Assembly (NCBI GenBank): GCA_029338735.1 | Contig: JAQYAY010000020.1 | Span: forward strand, 41,400-105,399 | Source of the DNA: Lachnospiraceae bacterium | Lineage (GTDB): Bacteria; Bacillota; Clostridia; Lachnospirales; Lachnospiraceae | Direction: 5' to 3' | Length of the DNA: 64,000 nucleotides | Part shown: one piece after another, positions 33,984 to 42,183 of the stretch | Numbering within the stretch: the first letter of the stretch is position 1 | Layout: every line of letters starts with the position of its first letter | Program-made: the position numbers and the translations under genes | Notes under the pieces: model-generated | The model's input: the letters and a program-made list of their open reading frames with translations, nothing else | The model's database searches: none | What the model was told of the DNA's origin: nothing

Positions 33984-35326
33984 AAAAGCTGTTTTTTGTT
34001 TCACTAGGCTGCGACAAGAATCTCGTAGATGCTGAGCATATGCTGTCTCTGCTTCATGCTGATGGATATCAGATCACCGAGGATGAAGAAGAAGCAGATG
34101 TGATTATAGTCAATACCTGCTGTTTCATTGAGGATGCGGCCCAGGAGAGTGTCAATACTATCCTTGATATGGCTGAGCTCAAAAAGACAGGCAATCTCAA
34201 GGCTCTTATCGTCACCGGATGTCTCGCAACAAGATATGCAAAGGATATCGGAGTAGAGATCCCGGAGGTTGACGGAGTCGTAGGAGCCAGCTCATACGAT
34301 GAGGTGAAGGAAGTACTTGACAGAGTCCTCGCAGGTGAGGAGCATGTGGAGACAGAAGATGATATCTCCCGTACTCCGGAGGATCATGGACGTATTCTTA
34401 CTACTGGCGGACATTTTGCATATCTCAAGATTGCAGAAGGCTGTGATAAGAACTGTTCATACTGCATCATCCCGAAGCTCAGAGGCCATTACAGATCATT
34501 CCCTATGGAGAAGCTCGTTGCTGAAGCTACGGACCTTGTAGCTTATGGTGTAAGAGAGATAATTCTCGTGGCCCAGGAGACGACTCTGTATGGTACAGAT
34601 ATCTATGGGAAGAAGTGCCTTCCTGAGCTCCTCAGGAAGCTATCAGAGATAAAAGGTCTGGCATGGATCAGGATTCTTTATGCATATCCTGAAGAGATAG
34701 ATGATGATCTGATCGAGGAGATGGCCAGAAATCCGAAGGTCTGCCATTATATTGATATGCCAATCCAGCATTCCAATGACTATATTCTTGGCAGAATGGG
34801 AAGACGCACTTCAAGGGCTGATATCATAGATGTCATAGGCAGGCTCAGGAAGGCAATGCCTGATATATGCCTCAGAACCACACTTATCTGTGGATTCCCT
34901 GGAGAGACAGAGGAGATGCATCAGGATCAGGTGAGCTTCATCAAAGAGATGAAATTCGACAGGCTCGGTGCTTTTCCTTATTCGAGAGAAAAGGATACTG
35001 TTGCCTACGATATGCCGGATCAGGTGCCTGAGGTCACGAAGCAGCTCTGGTATGATGAGATAATGAGAGTCCAGCAGGAGATCACCTTTGAAAAGAATGA
35101 AGAGCTCGTTGGCAAAGAGTTCGAGGTCTTCATTGAAGGAGAGATCCCGAAGGACAGGGTATATATAGGACGGACATACAGGGATGCGCCTGATGTGGAC
35201 GGATATGTGTTTATGGACAGGGATTACCAGAGGATGAGTGGTGATCTGGTGAGAGCCCGTATCACAAAGACAAAGGATTATGATCTGATTGGAGAGATTA
35301 TAGATGAAGATGAATCTGCCGAATAA
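33980..35326 (+). CDS. rimO: Ribosomal protein S12 methylthiotransferase
   Basis: The 448-residue MTTase begins LFFVSLGCDKNLVDAEHML, the RimO-type opening (SLGCxKNxVDxE). It has NTCCFIEDA, TGCLATRY, the radical SAM site EGCDKNCSYCIIPKLRGHYRS, DMPIQHSNDYILGRMGRR, and a C-terminal TRAM domain. RGHYRS and the VD opening separate it from MiaB. It methylthiolates Asp88 of S12. The ATG lies in the rpoZ stop (ATGA). The last 23 bases overlap pgsA. Confidence 0.95.
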   Translation: MKKLFFVSLGCDKNLVDAEHMLSLLHADGYQITEDEEEADVIIVNTCCFIEDAAQESVNTILDMAELKKTGNLKALIVTGCLATRYAKDIGVEIPEVDGVVGASSYDEVKEVLDRVLAGEEHVETEDDISRTPEDHGRILTTGGHFAYLKIAEGCDKNCSYCIIPKLRGHYRSFPMEKLVAEATDLVAYGVREIILVAQETTLYGTDIYGKKCLPELLRKLSEIKGLAWIRILYAYPEEIDDDLIEEMARNPKVCHYIDMPIQHSNDYILGRMGRRTSRADIIDVIGRLRKAMPDICLRTTLICGFPGETEEMHQDQVSFIKEMKFDRLGAFPYSREKDTVAYDMPDQVPEVTKQLWYDEIMRVQQEITFEKNEELVGKEFEVFIEGEIPKDRVYIGRTYRDAPDVDGYVFMDRDYQRMSGDLVRARITKTKDYDLIGEIIDEDESAE

Positions 35327-35867
35327 ACTGACAACACTTAGGATGTTCCTTGTACCGGTATTTGCAGTTGTTTTCCTCGCTGGAGGAAGTGAGAACTATT
35401 TGACCCGTATCATTGCCTGCATCATCTTCTGTGCAGCAAGTCTCACAGATATGCTCGATGGCAAGATCGCCCGCAAGTACAATCTGATCACCGACTATGG
35501 CAAGTTCATGGATCCGCTGGCTGACAAGCTATTAGTATGTACGGCCATGATCTGCCTCATGAGTTTCGGGCAGCTGCCGGCATGGTTCCTGATCGTGATC
35601 ATCGCAAGGGAATTTATCATCAGTGGATTCAGACTGATTGCAGCTGACAATGGAGTTGTAATAGCTGCCAGCTACTGGGGCAAGTTCAAGACTGTGTTCC
35701 AGATGTCAATGGTCATAGTGATGATCCTGAAGATCAGGGTGGCACCATTTGCACTGTTCTTTGAGGTGCTTGAGACACTGCTCATGTATATTGCAGTGAT
35801 CCTCACAGTTGTATCACTGATCGACTATCTTGTTAAGAACAGGAACGTACTGAAGGAGCAGAAATAA
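35304..35867 (+). CDS. pgsA: CDP-diacylglycerol-glycerol-3-phosphate phosphatidyltransferase
   Basis: The 187-residue membrane protein begins LPNKLTTLRMFLVPVF and has the CDP-alcohol phosphatidyltransferase motif DMLDGKIARKYNLITDYGKFMDPLADK (D-DG-AR-G-D-D pattern). About five hydrophobic helices are present. It makes phosphatidylglycerophosphate for PG and cardiolipin. ATG 35304 and ATG 35310 are both possible; GGAGAG upstream fits either. It overlaps rimO, and its stop abuts the pncC/cinA start (TAATG). Confidence 0.94.
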   Translation: MKMNLPNKLTTLRMFLVPVFAVVFLAGGSENYLTRIIACIIFCAASLTDMLDGKIARKYNLITDYGKFMDPLADKLLVCTAMICLMSFGQLPAWFLIVIIAREFIISGFRLIAADNGVVIAASYWGKFKTVFQMSMVIVMILKIRVAPFALFFEVLETLLMYIAVILTVVSLIDYLVKNRNVLKEQK

Positions 35868-36337
35868 TGCTTACCGCTGATGCACTCGCTTCACTTCTCA
35901 TTAAGAAAAAAATTACTGTGACTACTGCTGAATCAGCAACTGCCGGTATGATTGCGTCATATCTGGCGGATACACCGGGTATGAGTGACTGCATGAAAGA
36001 GGCGTATGTCACCTATTCGGATGAGGCTAAGGAAGAATTGCTTGGCGTGAAGCCTGGGACAATATCTGCACATACTGTGTACAGTCATGAAGTGGCTGCG
36101 GAGATGGCAGAAGGAGCAAGAAGAGCCAGTGGAGCAGATCTCGCATTATCTGTCACTGGCATTGCAGGGCCAGGCGGCGGAAGTGATATCCAGCCAGTGG
36201 GGCTTGTATATGTGGGTGCATCATATAAGGACAGGACAGTGACGAGAAAGTATATTTTTTCAGGAGACAGAAACAGAGTGCGTCGCAAGGCTGCGATAGA
36301 AGCATGCAGGCTCGGGCTGGCACTTGTGATAAAATAA
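35867..36337 (+). CDS. pncC: CinA C-terminal domain protein, nicotinamide-nucleotide amidase
   Basis: The 156-residue protein is a stand-alone CinA C-terminal domain: VTTAESATAGMIASYLADTPGMSDCMKEAYVTYS, HTVYSHEVAAEMAEGARR, and LSVTGIAGPGGGSDIQPVGLVYVG. The domain deamidates NMN to nicotinate mononucleotide. The N-terminal MoCF-like half of full CinA is absent. It overlaps pgsA by one base and lies upstream of rsmD. In many Firmicutes cinA is likewise next to pgsA. Confidence 0.9.
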   Translation: MLTADALASLLIKKKITVTTAESATAGMIASYLADTPGMSDCMKEAYVTYSDEAKEELLGVKPGTISAHTVYSHEVAAEMAEGARRASGADLALSVTGIAGPGGGSDIQPVGLVYVGASYKDRTVTRKYIFSGDRNRVRRKAAIEACRLGLALVIK

Positions 36338-36346
36338 GGAGAATAT

Positions 36347-36898
36347 ATGAGAGTTATAGCAGGAACTGCCAGAAGCATACCGCTTATGACACCTGAGGGA
36401 GAGGATACCCGTCCTACACAGGACAGGATCAAAGAGACTCTTTTCAATATCATTCAGATGAGAGTTCCGGGAAGCAGATTCCTGGATCTGTTTGCCGGCA
36501 GCGGACAGATGGGAATTGAGGCTCTGAGCCGCGGGGCAAGGCATGCAGTGCTTATCGACAATGACAAGCAGTGCGCTGGATGTATCAGAGCCAATCTCAC
36601 GAAGACAAAGTTTACAGACAAGGCTACTTTTATCCAGAGACAGATTCCATCGGCTCTTTTCCAGACCAGAAATGAAGGACCGTATGATATCATTTTCATG
36701 GATCCTCCATATTCACTTCACAATGAAGGAGAGGTACTTAAGAGCATAGCTGACAATGATCTGCTGGCTGATGATGGTATTATCATAATGGAGATGTCAA
36801 AGGACAGGGATCTGTCATTTGTGGATGAGACACCTTTTACAGTAGTCAGAGTCAAGCAGTACAAGACCAATGAACATGTCTTTCTGGAGAAAAAATGA
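36347..36898 (+). CDS. rsmD: 16S rRNA (guanine966-N2)-methyltransferase
   Basis: The 183-residue protein begins [16 protein letters not shown] and contains the [13 protein letters not shown] segment, the SAM-binding [20 protein letters not shown], and the catalytic [11 protein letters not shown] (N6/N2 methylase motif IV). It methylates G966 of 16S rRNA. AAGGAGAAT precedes the ATG. It is coupled to coaD through ATGA, the common rsmD-coaD pairing. Confidence 0.95.
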   Translation: MRVIAGTARSIPLMTPEGEDTRPTQDRIKETLFNIIQMRVPGSRFLDLFAGSGQMGIEALSRGARHAVLIDNDKQCAGCIRANLTKTKFTDKATFIQRQIPSALFQTRNEGPYDIIFMDPPYSLHNEGEVLKSIADNDLLADDGIIIMEMSKDRDLSFVDETPFTVVRVKQYKTNEHVFLEKK

Positions 36899-37380
36899 GA
36901 ATAGCTATATATCCGGGGAGTTTTGACCCTGTTACACTCGGACATCTTGATATAATAAAGCGCTCTGCGGCCATGTTTGACAGGCTGATCGTTGCAGTAC
37001 TCAATAACAGTGCTAAGAAATCACTATTCACAGTCGATGAAAGAGTTGCAATGATAAAAGAAGTCACAAAGGATCTGCCAAATGTAGAGGCTGATTCTTT
37101 TGACGGACTCACTGTAGACTATGCCACAGAAGTGGGCGCAACAGTCGTGATCAGAGGGCTCAGGGCAGTTACTGACTTTGAATATGAGCTTCAGATCGCA
37201 CAGACGAACAGGGTGGAGAACCCGGAAATAGATACGGTTTTTCTGACTACATCATTGAAATATTCTTATCTTTCGTCTACAATAGTAAAAGAGTTTGCAT
37301 CGTATGGTGCTGACATTGAAAAATTTGTACCGAAGGAAATAGTGCCGAAGGTACTTGCAAAGTACAATAAGGAGAGCTGA
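36895..37380 (+). CDS. coaD: Phosphopantetheine adenylyltransferase
   Basis: The 161-residue nucleotidyltransferase has [20 protein letters not shown] with the (T/H)xGH site at 14-17, [31 protein letters not shown], and the ATP-closing [12 protein letters not shown] (SSTxxK/R-like). It transfers AMP to 4'-phosphopantetheine in CoA synthesis. Length is standard. It overlaps rsmD by 4 bp. Confidence 0.97.
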   Translation: MRIAIYPGSFDPVTLGHLDIIKRSAAMFDRLIVAVLNNSAKKSLFTVDERVAMIKEVTKDLPNVEADSFDGLTVDYATEVGATVVIRGLRAVTDFEYELQIAQTNRVENPEIDTVFLTTSLKYSYLSSTIVKEFASYGADIEKFVPKEIVPKVLAKYNKES

Positions 37381-37382
37381 CT

Positions 37383-38018
37383 ATGGCTAGTGAGATCGAG
37401 AATATAATTGACAGCATTGAAGATTTCGTTGAAGAGTGCAAGCCGGTTGTTTTTTCAAGCAGCAAGATAACGGTTGACAAGGACCAGCTGGAGAGTCTTC
37501 TAGAAGAGCTCAGGAGCAGGACCCCTGTTGAGATCAAGCAGTACCAGAGGGTGCTCAAGAATCAGAACGCTATCCTTGATGAGGCACACAAGCAGGCAGA
37601 TGCTATAGTAGCTGAGGCCAAGGCCAAGTCTAATCAGATGATGAGCGAGAACGAGATCATGCAGCAGGCATATGTCAAGGCTAATGAGGTTGTCGGAATT
37701 GCCCAGAAGAATGCTGATGAGATCCTGACGAGGGCTACAGAGGATGCCAACAATATCAGACTTTCTTCACTGAAGTATTCGGATGATCTGATGAAGAGTA
37801 TAGGTGATGTCCTTTCTGATACGATCAATATGACCCAGACCAGAATCGGCAATTATCTGAATACCATGAAGGGTTATCTTGATACAGTCAATGTGAATCG
37901 TGAGCAGATCGCCAAGTCACTGAATCCGGAAGAAGAGGCAGCCCAGACCGCTCAGCCACAGAATGCTCGTGCTGCGCAGCCGCAGGAATCTGCTGACAGC
38001 TCAGAAGAAAATAAATAA
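37383..38018 (+). CDS. Coiled-coil protein, DivIVA/SepIVA-like, function unknown
   Basis: The 211-residue protein has no catalytic motif. Residues 1-20 are acidic, 30-60 contain DKDQLESLLEELRSRTPVEIKQY, and 60-175 form a long heptad-rich helix (HKQADAIVAEAKAKSNQMM, ANEVVGIAQKNADEIL) similar in character to DivIVA or F-type ATPase b subunits. The end is Gln/Ala-rich and disordered. The place directly after coaD is typical for a conserved Lachnospiraceae/Clostridia protein often misnamed ATPase. A role in cell-pole, division or membrane scaffolding is possible but not shown. Confidence 0.75.
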   Translation: MASEIENIIDSIEDFVEECKPVVFSSSKITVDKDQLESLLEELRSRTPVEIKQYQRVLKNQNAILDEAHKQADAIVAEAKAKSNQMMSENEIMQQAYVKANEVVGIAQKNADEILTRATEDANNIRLSSLKYSDDLMKSIGDVLSDTINMTQTRIGNYLNTMKGYLDTVNVNREQIAKSLNPEEEAAQTAQPQNARAAQPQESADSSEENK

Positions 38019-38020
38019 GC

Positions 38021-38674
38021 ATGAAAATTTCAGAAAATATTAAAGCAGTCCTTTTTGATCTCGACGGCACCCTTGTGGATTCCATGTGGATGTGGCCGCA
38101 GATTGACAAGGACTTTCTTAATGATAGGGGTTTTGAAGTGCCTGATGGTCTGAGCGATGATGTGGACGGACTGTCAATGGCAGAGGACGCAGTATATTTC
38201 AAGACCCGTTTCCATCTGCCGGATACAGAGGATGAACTCATAGATATCTGGAACAATATGGCGCTTCATCACTACGAAGAGGATGTACATCTGCAGCCGG
38301 GAGCAAAGGAATTTCTTGATTATCTGAAGAAAAGAGATATAAAGGCTGGTCTCGTGACGAGCAATTCGAGAGTTCTGTGTATGGCTGCACTCAGATCAAA
38401 TGGATTACAGTCATATTTTGGAACAGTTGTGACATCTGAAGACGTGGCACATGGCAAGCCTGATCCTGAGGGTTATCTGACCGCTGCCAGCCGTCTCGGA
38501 GTAAAGCCTCATGACTGTATGGTATTCGAGGATCTCACTGCAGGACTCATAGCTGCGAGATCTGCAGGCATGACTGTTGCAGCCTTTGATGATGATTATT
38601 CTAGTGCATATATCGAACAGAAAATAGAACTCAGTGATTTCATGATATATGATTACCGGGAAATGATGGAATGA
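38021..38674 (+). CDS. HAD-superfamily phosphatase (beta-phosphoglucomutase-like)
   Basis: The 217-residue protein has motif I VLFDLDGTLVDS (11-22, both aspartates present), a helical cap, motif II VTSNS, motif III HGKPDPEGY and motif IV MVFEDLTAGLIAARSAGM. This is the subfamily IA arrangement of phosphoglycolate phosphatase and beta-phosphoglucomutase relatives. It should dephosphorylate a sugar phosphate or similar. It overlaps the pseudouridine synthase gene by 4 bp. No substrate can be assigned from context. Confidence 0.88.
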   Translation: MKISENIKAVLFDLDGTLVDSMWMWPQIDKDFLNDRGFEVPDGLSDDVDGLSMAEDAVYFKTRFHLPDTEDELIDIWNNMALHHYEEDVHLQPGAKEFLDYLKKRDIKAGLVTSNSRVLCMAALRSNGLQSYFGTVVTSEDVAHGKPDPEGYLTAASRLGVKPHDCMVFEDLTAGLIAARSAGMTVAAFDDDYSSAYIEQKIELSDFMIYDYREMME

Positions 38675-39561
38675 AGCAGATAACAGTTGATGAAAGTTTT
38701 TCAAAAGAACGTCTGAATAAGTATCTCTCACGGCTTCTTCCGAATGCATCCATGGGATTTATTTACAAGATGCTCCGCAAGAAAAATATAGTACTGAACG
38801 GGAAAAAAGCATCGGGTAATGAGCTTCTTGATGCAGGAGATGAGATTAAGATATTTTTCTCTGATGAGACATATGAGAAGTTTTCAAAAAAAGGTAGTCC
38901 GGTAATCCATAATGCGCTTCCAGTCAGAGTCATTTATGAAGATAAAGATATAATAGCTGTACATAAGCCTGCAGGGCTGCTGTCACAGTCTGACAGGGCC
39001 GGCGGTGACTGTGTGAACGCACGTATTCTCTCTTATCTTGCTAAGAAGAATGAATTGCCATCTGATTTTACTCCTTCGATTGTGAACAGACTGGACCGCA
39101 ATACAAGCGGACTTGTTCTTGCCGGAAAGACTTACCAGGGGGTAAGGACTCTTACTGAAGAGATTCGTACCAGAAAGGTCGTAAAGACCTATAAGTGCAT
39201 CTGTGTCGGCCGTTTCGAGGAACATAAGACTGTTACAGCGTATCTGAAAGAAATCCCAGGCAATCAGGTGGAAATATATGATAATGAAGTCGCCGGAAGC
39301 AGGAGGATCATCACAGAATTTATTCCTGAAACGCAGCTCAATGGATATACACTTCTTACCGTGATACTTCATACTGGAAGAAAGCATCAGATCAGGGCCC
39401 AGCTGGCTGCCATTAATCATCCGGTTGCAGGAGATGCAAAGTATGGAAGAGGTAAGGGGACTATGTATCTGCATGCGTATTCGGTTGATATTCCAGAAAT
39501 CGGGACTATCACAGATCCTCTTCCTGATGATTTTACGAGGTTTATAAATGCCCACCTTTAA
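38671..39561 (+). CDS. RluA-family pseudouridine synthase
   Basis: The 296-residue protein has an N-terminal S4 RNA-binding domain (RLNKYLSRLLPNASMGFIYKML, VLNGKKASGNELLDAGD) and the RluA catalytic domain with VNRLDRNTSGLVLAGKT (catalytic Asp) and HTGRKHQIRAQLAAINHPVAGD. The S4 plus RluA/RluC/RluD layout suggests 23S rRNA as target, of the RluC type; the exact uridines are not readable. Its end overlaps recU by 14 bases. Confidence 0.9.
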   Translation: MKQITVDESFSKERLNKYLSRLLPNASMGFIYKMLRKKNIVLNGKKASGNELLDAGDEIKIFFSDETYEKFSKKGSPVIHNALPVRVIYEDKDIIAVHKPAGLLSQSDRAGGDCVNARILSYLAKKNELPSDFTPSIVNRLDRNTSGLVLAGKTYQGVRTLTEEIRTRKVVKTYKCICVGRFEEHKTVTAYLKEIPGNQVEIYDNEVAGSRRIITEFIPETQLNGYTLLTVILHTGRKHQIRAQLAAINHPVAGDAKYGRGKGTMYLHAYSVDIPEIGTITDPLPDDFTRFINAHL

Positions 39562-40081
39562 TTCACGGGGACTCCGTGGTTCCTCATTAGAGGAATGTGT
39601 CAATCATACAAATGATGTGCTGAGGCAGGACGGCCTGGCTCTGATCCAGAAGATACCGACACCTATCACACCGATAGATATCGACAAGGCTACCAGACAT
39701 ATCACCCTTGCCTATTTTGATAAGAAAAGTACCATTGATTATATTGGTGCTGTACAGGGAATCCCTGTCTGCTTCGATGCAAAGGAGTGCAACGTTGATT
39801 CATTTCCAATGCACAATATCCATGAGCATCAGATGACATTCATGGAGGATTTCGAGAAGCAGGATGGGATATCCTTTTTCCTGATATATTTCAGCCATCG
39901 TGAGAAATATTATTATATGCGGTTTGAAGAAGCACTTCATTTCTGGAACCGCGGCAGGAGCGGAGGCCGCAAGAGTGTGAGGATTGAGGAGCTTGATGAT
40001 GAGTTTTTCTTCAGTTCTTCAAACGGCTATTTTCTGCCATATCTTGACATGATCAATAAGGATCTGGGAAAAAGAGGTTGA
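39548..40081 (+). CDS. recU: Holliday junction resolvase RecU
   Basis: The 177-residue protein begins FNSRGLRGSSLEECVNHTND, matching the RecU opening (NRGxxLExxIN). It has a nuclease core with STIDYIGAVQGIPVCFDAKECN (catalytic Asp and ExK) and HQMTFMEDFEKQDGISFFLIYF. RecU cuts junctions processed by RuvAB in Firmicutes. The usual partner gene, a class A PBP (ponA), is not next to it here. It is the last gene before the his operon. Confidence 0.88.
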   Translation: MPTFNSRGLRGSSLEECVNHTNDVLRQDGLALIQKIPTPITPIDIDKATRHITLAYFDKKSTIDYIGAVQGIPVCFDAKECNVDSFPMHNIHEHQMTFMEDFEKQDGISFFLIYFSHREKYYYMRFEEALHFWNRGRSGGRKSVRIEELDDEFFFSSSNGYFLPYLDMINKDLGKRG

Positions 40082-40095
40082 CATCAGCATACTAA

Positions 40096-40123
40096 TACGT
40101 TACTATGGTAAAGCAATAACGTA
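40096..40123. promoter_or_regulatory. 7-bp inverted repeat upstream of hisZ
   Basis: TACGTTA (40096-40102) and TAACGTA (40117-40123) flank 14 bases in the 57-base gap before hisZ. It could be an operator or an RNA stem at the start of the his operon. No T-box or his leader peptide is visible. Confidence 0.35.
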
Positions 40124-40138
40124 GTAAAGGAGATAAAG

Positions 40139-41323
40139 ATGAACAGTCTGCTGCATACGCCAGAGGGCGTGAGAGACATACTTGGTGATGAGTGCCAGAA
40201 GAAAAACTATGTGAAGAAGGCACTGACGTCTCTCTTATTTTCATATGGATATGACCAGATAGAGACTCCAATGTTTGAGTTCCTCGATACTTACAGCGAA
40301 TCACTTGGCTCTACTTCTGAGAGAGATCTGTTCCGTTTCTTTGACAGGGATGGGAATACACTTGCATTGAGACCGGATTTCACACCGTCGATTGCTAGAG
40401 TCACGGCGAGATACTTTTCGGATACAAAGGAGACAATCAGGCTCTGCTATGAGGGCAAGGTGTTCCAGAATCATCACTCCCTCCGCGGCGAGATGAGTGA
40501 GCAGACTCAGGTCGGTGCTGAGCTGATCGGGGATTCTTCGATTGAATCAGATGCTGAGATCATTTCCATCATCGTAAATGGTTTCCTGTCATGCGGACTC
40601 AAGGATTTCCAGATCAGCATAGGACATGCAGATATCTTCAATGGACTCATAGAGGCAGCAGGATTCTCTGATGAAGAAGAGAATGATGTGCATGACTTTG
40701 TGTCGAATAAAAATTTCTTCGGACTCTCAGAATACCTTTCACATAAGAATATTGACAAGGATCTGATTTCTCTGTTCGGACTCCTGTCCAAGATTTTCAT
40801 GAATCCTGACGAGTGGAAGGATTCACTTGAGATGGCAAAGGCATATCCGAAGATATATGGAGCACTTTCTCATCTGTATGAGATGAACGAGCTCTTAAGC
40901 GCATACGGTGTTGAAGACTATGTAAGCTTCGATCTGGGACTTGTGAGAAGCCTCAAGTATTATACAGGAATTATTTTCGCAGGATATACATTCGGGAGCG
41001 GCAAGCCTATAGTGACTGGTGGCCGGTATGATAATCTCCTGGGACACTTCGGAGCAGACAGACCGGCTATTGGATTTGCAATACTTATAAATGAGCTGAT
41101 GCTTGCAATCGACAGACAGAAAATCGAGCTGCCGGTTGAGAATGCGAAGATTCTTCTTCTGTATCCGAAGGATAATGTCAAGGAAGCTATCAAGAAGGCC
41201 GATTCACTCAGAAAGGCCGGCAACAGGGTACTGCTTCATTCATACAATGACAGAGATCATCATGACAAGCTCTGTATCAGGTACGCAGCATATACAATTA
41301 TGGAGATCGGAGGCGAAAGATGA
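40139..41323 (+). CDS. hisZ: ATP phosphoribosyltransferase regulatory subunit
   Basis: The 394-residue protein is a histidyl-tRNA-synthetase-like paralogue: LLHTPEGVRDILGDE, motif 2-like LRPDFTPSIARVTARYF and CYEGKVFQ, and motif 3-like TGGRYDNLLGHFG. It lacks the anticodon-binding domain in usual form and is followed by short-form hisG, so it is HisZ rather than HisS. HisZ activates HisG and confers histidine feedback. GGAGAT precedes the ATG. The gene overlaps hisG by 4 bp. Confidence 0.92.
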   Translation: MNSLLHTPEGVRDILGDECQKKNYVKKALTSLLFSYGYDQIETPMFEFLDTYSESLGSTSERDLFRFFDRDGNTLALRPDFTPSIARVTARYFSDTKETIRLCYEGKVFQNHHSLRGEMSEQTQVGAELIGDSSIESDAEIISIIVNGFLSCGLKDFQISIGHADIFNGLIEAAGFSDEEENDVHDFVSNKNFFGLSEYLSHKNIDKDLISLFGLLSKIFMNPDEWKDSLEMAKAYPKIYGALSHLYEMNELLSAYGVEDYVSFDLGLVRSLKYYTGIIFAGYTFGSGKPIVTGGRYDNLLGHFGADRPAIGFAILINELMLAIDRQKIELPVENAKILLLYPKDNVKEAIKKADSLRKAGNRVLLHSYNDRDHHDKLCIRYAAYTIMEIGGER

Positions 41324-41973
41324 GCTCTAATGATGAAATGATAACGGTCGCTCTTGGAAAAGGCCGTCTGGCAAAGAAGGCTATGGCCCTCTTTGATAAT
41401 ATTGGTCTGGGCGTCGAAGAGATCCATGACCCTGACACGAGGAAGCTTATTTTCACAAATGAAAAGGAGAACATCAGATACTTTCTGTCCAAGGGACCTG
41501 ATGTGCCGACATATGTGGAATACGGTTCGGCAGATATAGGAATTGTCGGAGAGGATACAATTCTTGAAGAGAACAGGAATATCTACGAGGTTCTTGATCT
41601 CGGATTTGGAAAGTGCAGGATGTGCATTGCAGGACCTGAAGAGGCAAGGAAGCTGCTTGACTCTTCACACTTCATCAGGGTAGCCACGAAGTATCCACGC
41701 ATTGCGAAAAATTATTTCTACAATCAGAAGCATCAGACAGTTGAGATCATCAAGCTGAATGGATCTATAGAACTGGCTCCGATTGTTGGACTATCTGAGG
41801 TCATTTGTGATATAGTAGAGACTGGATCGACACTCAGAGAGAATGGACTTGTGGTTCTTGAAGAGGTTGTTCCGCTTTCGGCGAGAGTTGTTGTCAATCA
41901 GGTCTCGATGAAGATGAAGAATGCAAGAATTACAGAGATAGTTGATAAATTACAGGCTCTGGTAAGACAGTGA
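41320..41973 (+). CDS. hisG: ATP phosphoribosyltransferase, short form
   Basis: The 217-residue protein is the short, catalytic-only HisG: ITVALGKGRLAKKAMALF, YVEYGSADIGIVGEDTI, VATKYPRIAKNYF and EIIKLNGSIELAPIVGLSEVICDIVETGSTL. It lacks the C-terminal regulatory domain of long HisG and depends on HisZ. It commits PRPP and ATP to histidine synthesis. The stop is followed directly by the large repeat element, with 210 bases before hisD. Confidence 0.96.
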   Translation: MSSNDEMITVALGKGRLAKKAMALFDNIGLGVEEIHDPDTRKLIFTNEKENIRYFLSKGPDVPTYVEYGSADIGIVGEDTILEENRNIYEVLDLGFGKCRMCIAGPEEARKLLDSSHFIRVATKYPRIAKNYFYNQKHQTVEIIKLNGSIELAPIVGLSEVICDIVETGSTLRENGLVVLEEVVPLSARVVVNQVSMKMKNARITEIVDKLQALVRQ

Positions 41974-42132
41974 TTTACGGATGTGCCATTTACGGATGTG
42001 CCATTTACAGGTAGTTGCTCGAGGCACGCTCTCGCTAATGCTTAGACGCAGCGGTGCATAAGCGGCTAAAAGACAGCCGCTAAGCACCGGCGTCACGCTA
42101 TTACCTCTCGCAACTCCTGTAATGTCACATCC
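41973..42132. repeat. Nested inverted-repeat element between hisG and hisD
   Basis: Two tandem copies of ATTTACGGATGTGCC (41973-41987, 41988-42002) lead into a large imperfect palindrome. Outer arms: GGATGTG (41994-42000) with CACATCC (42126-42132), and TTACAGG with CCTGTAA next to them. Inner arms: CGGTGC (42052-42057) with GCACCG (42084-42089), then AGCGGCT (42061-42067) with AGCCGCT (42075-42081). It has no ORF and resembles a REP/MITE-type element or a long RNA hairpin. Confidence 0.75.
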
Positions 42133-42183
42133 TTCAGTAAACCAAGGATTTATCAACAACTCCTTATTGAAGAAAGGAAAAAA

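Noticed and set aside
38983..39603. 206-codon minus-strand frame opposite the RluA-type gene
   Set aside because: Antisense to the catalytic domain and not plausible as protein.
41973..42132. CRISPR-like repeat
   Set aside because: Only two adjacent 15-bp copies without spacers, and a palindromic element; no cas genes.
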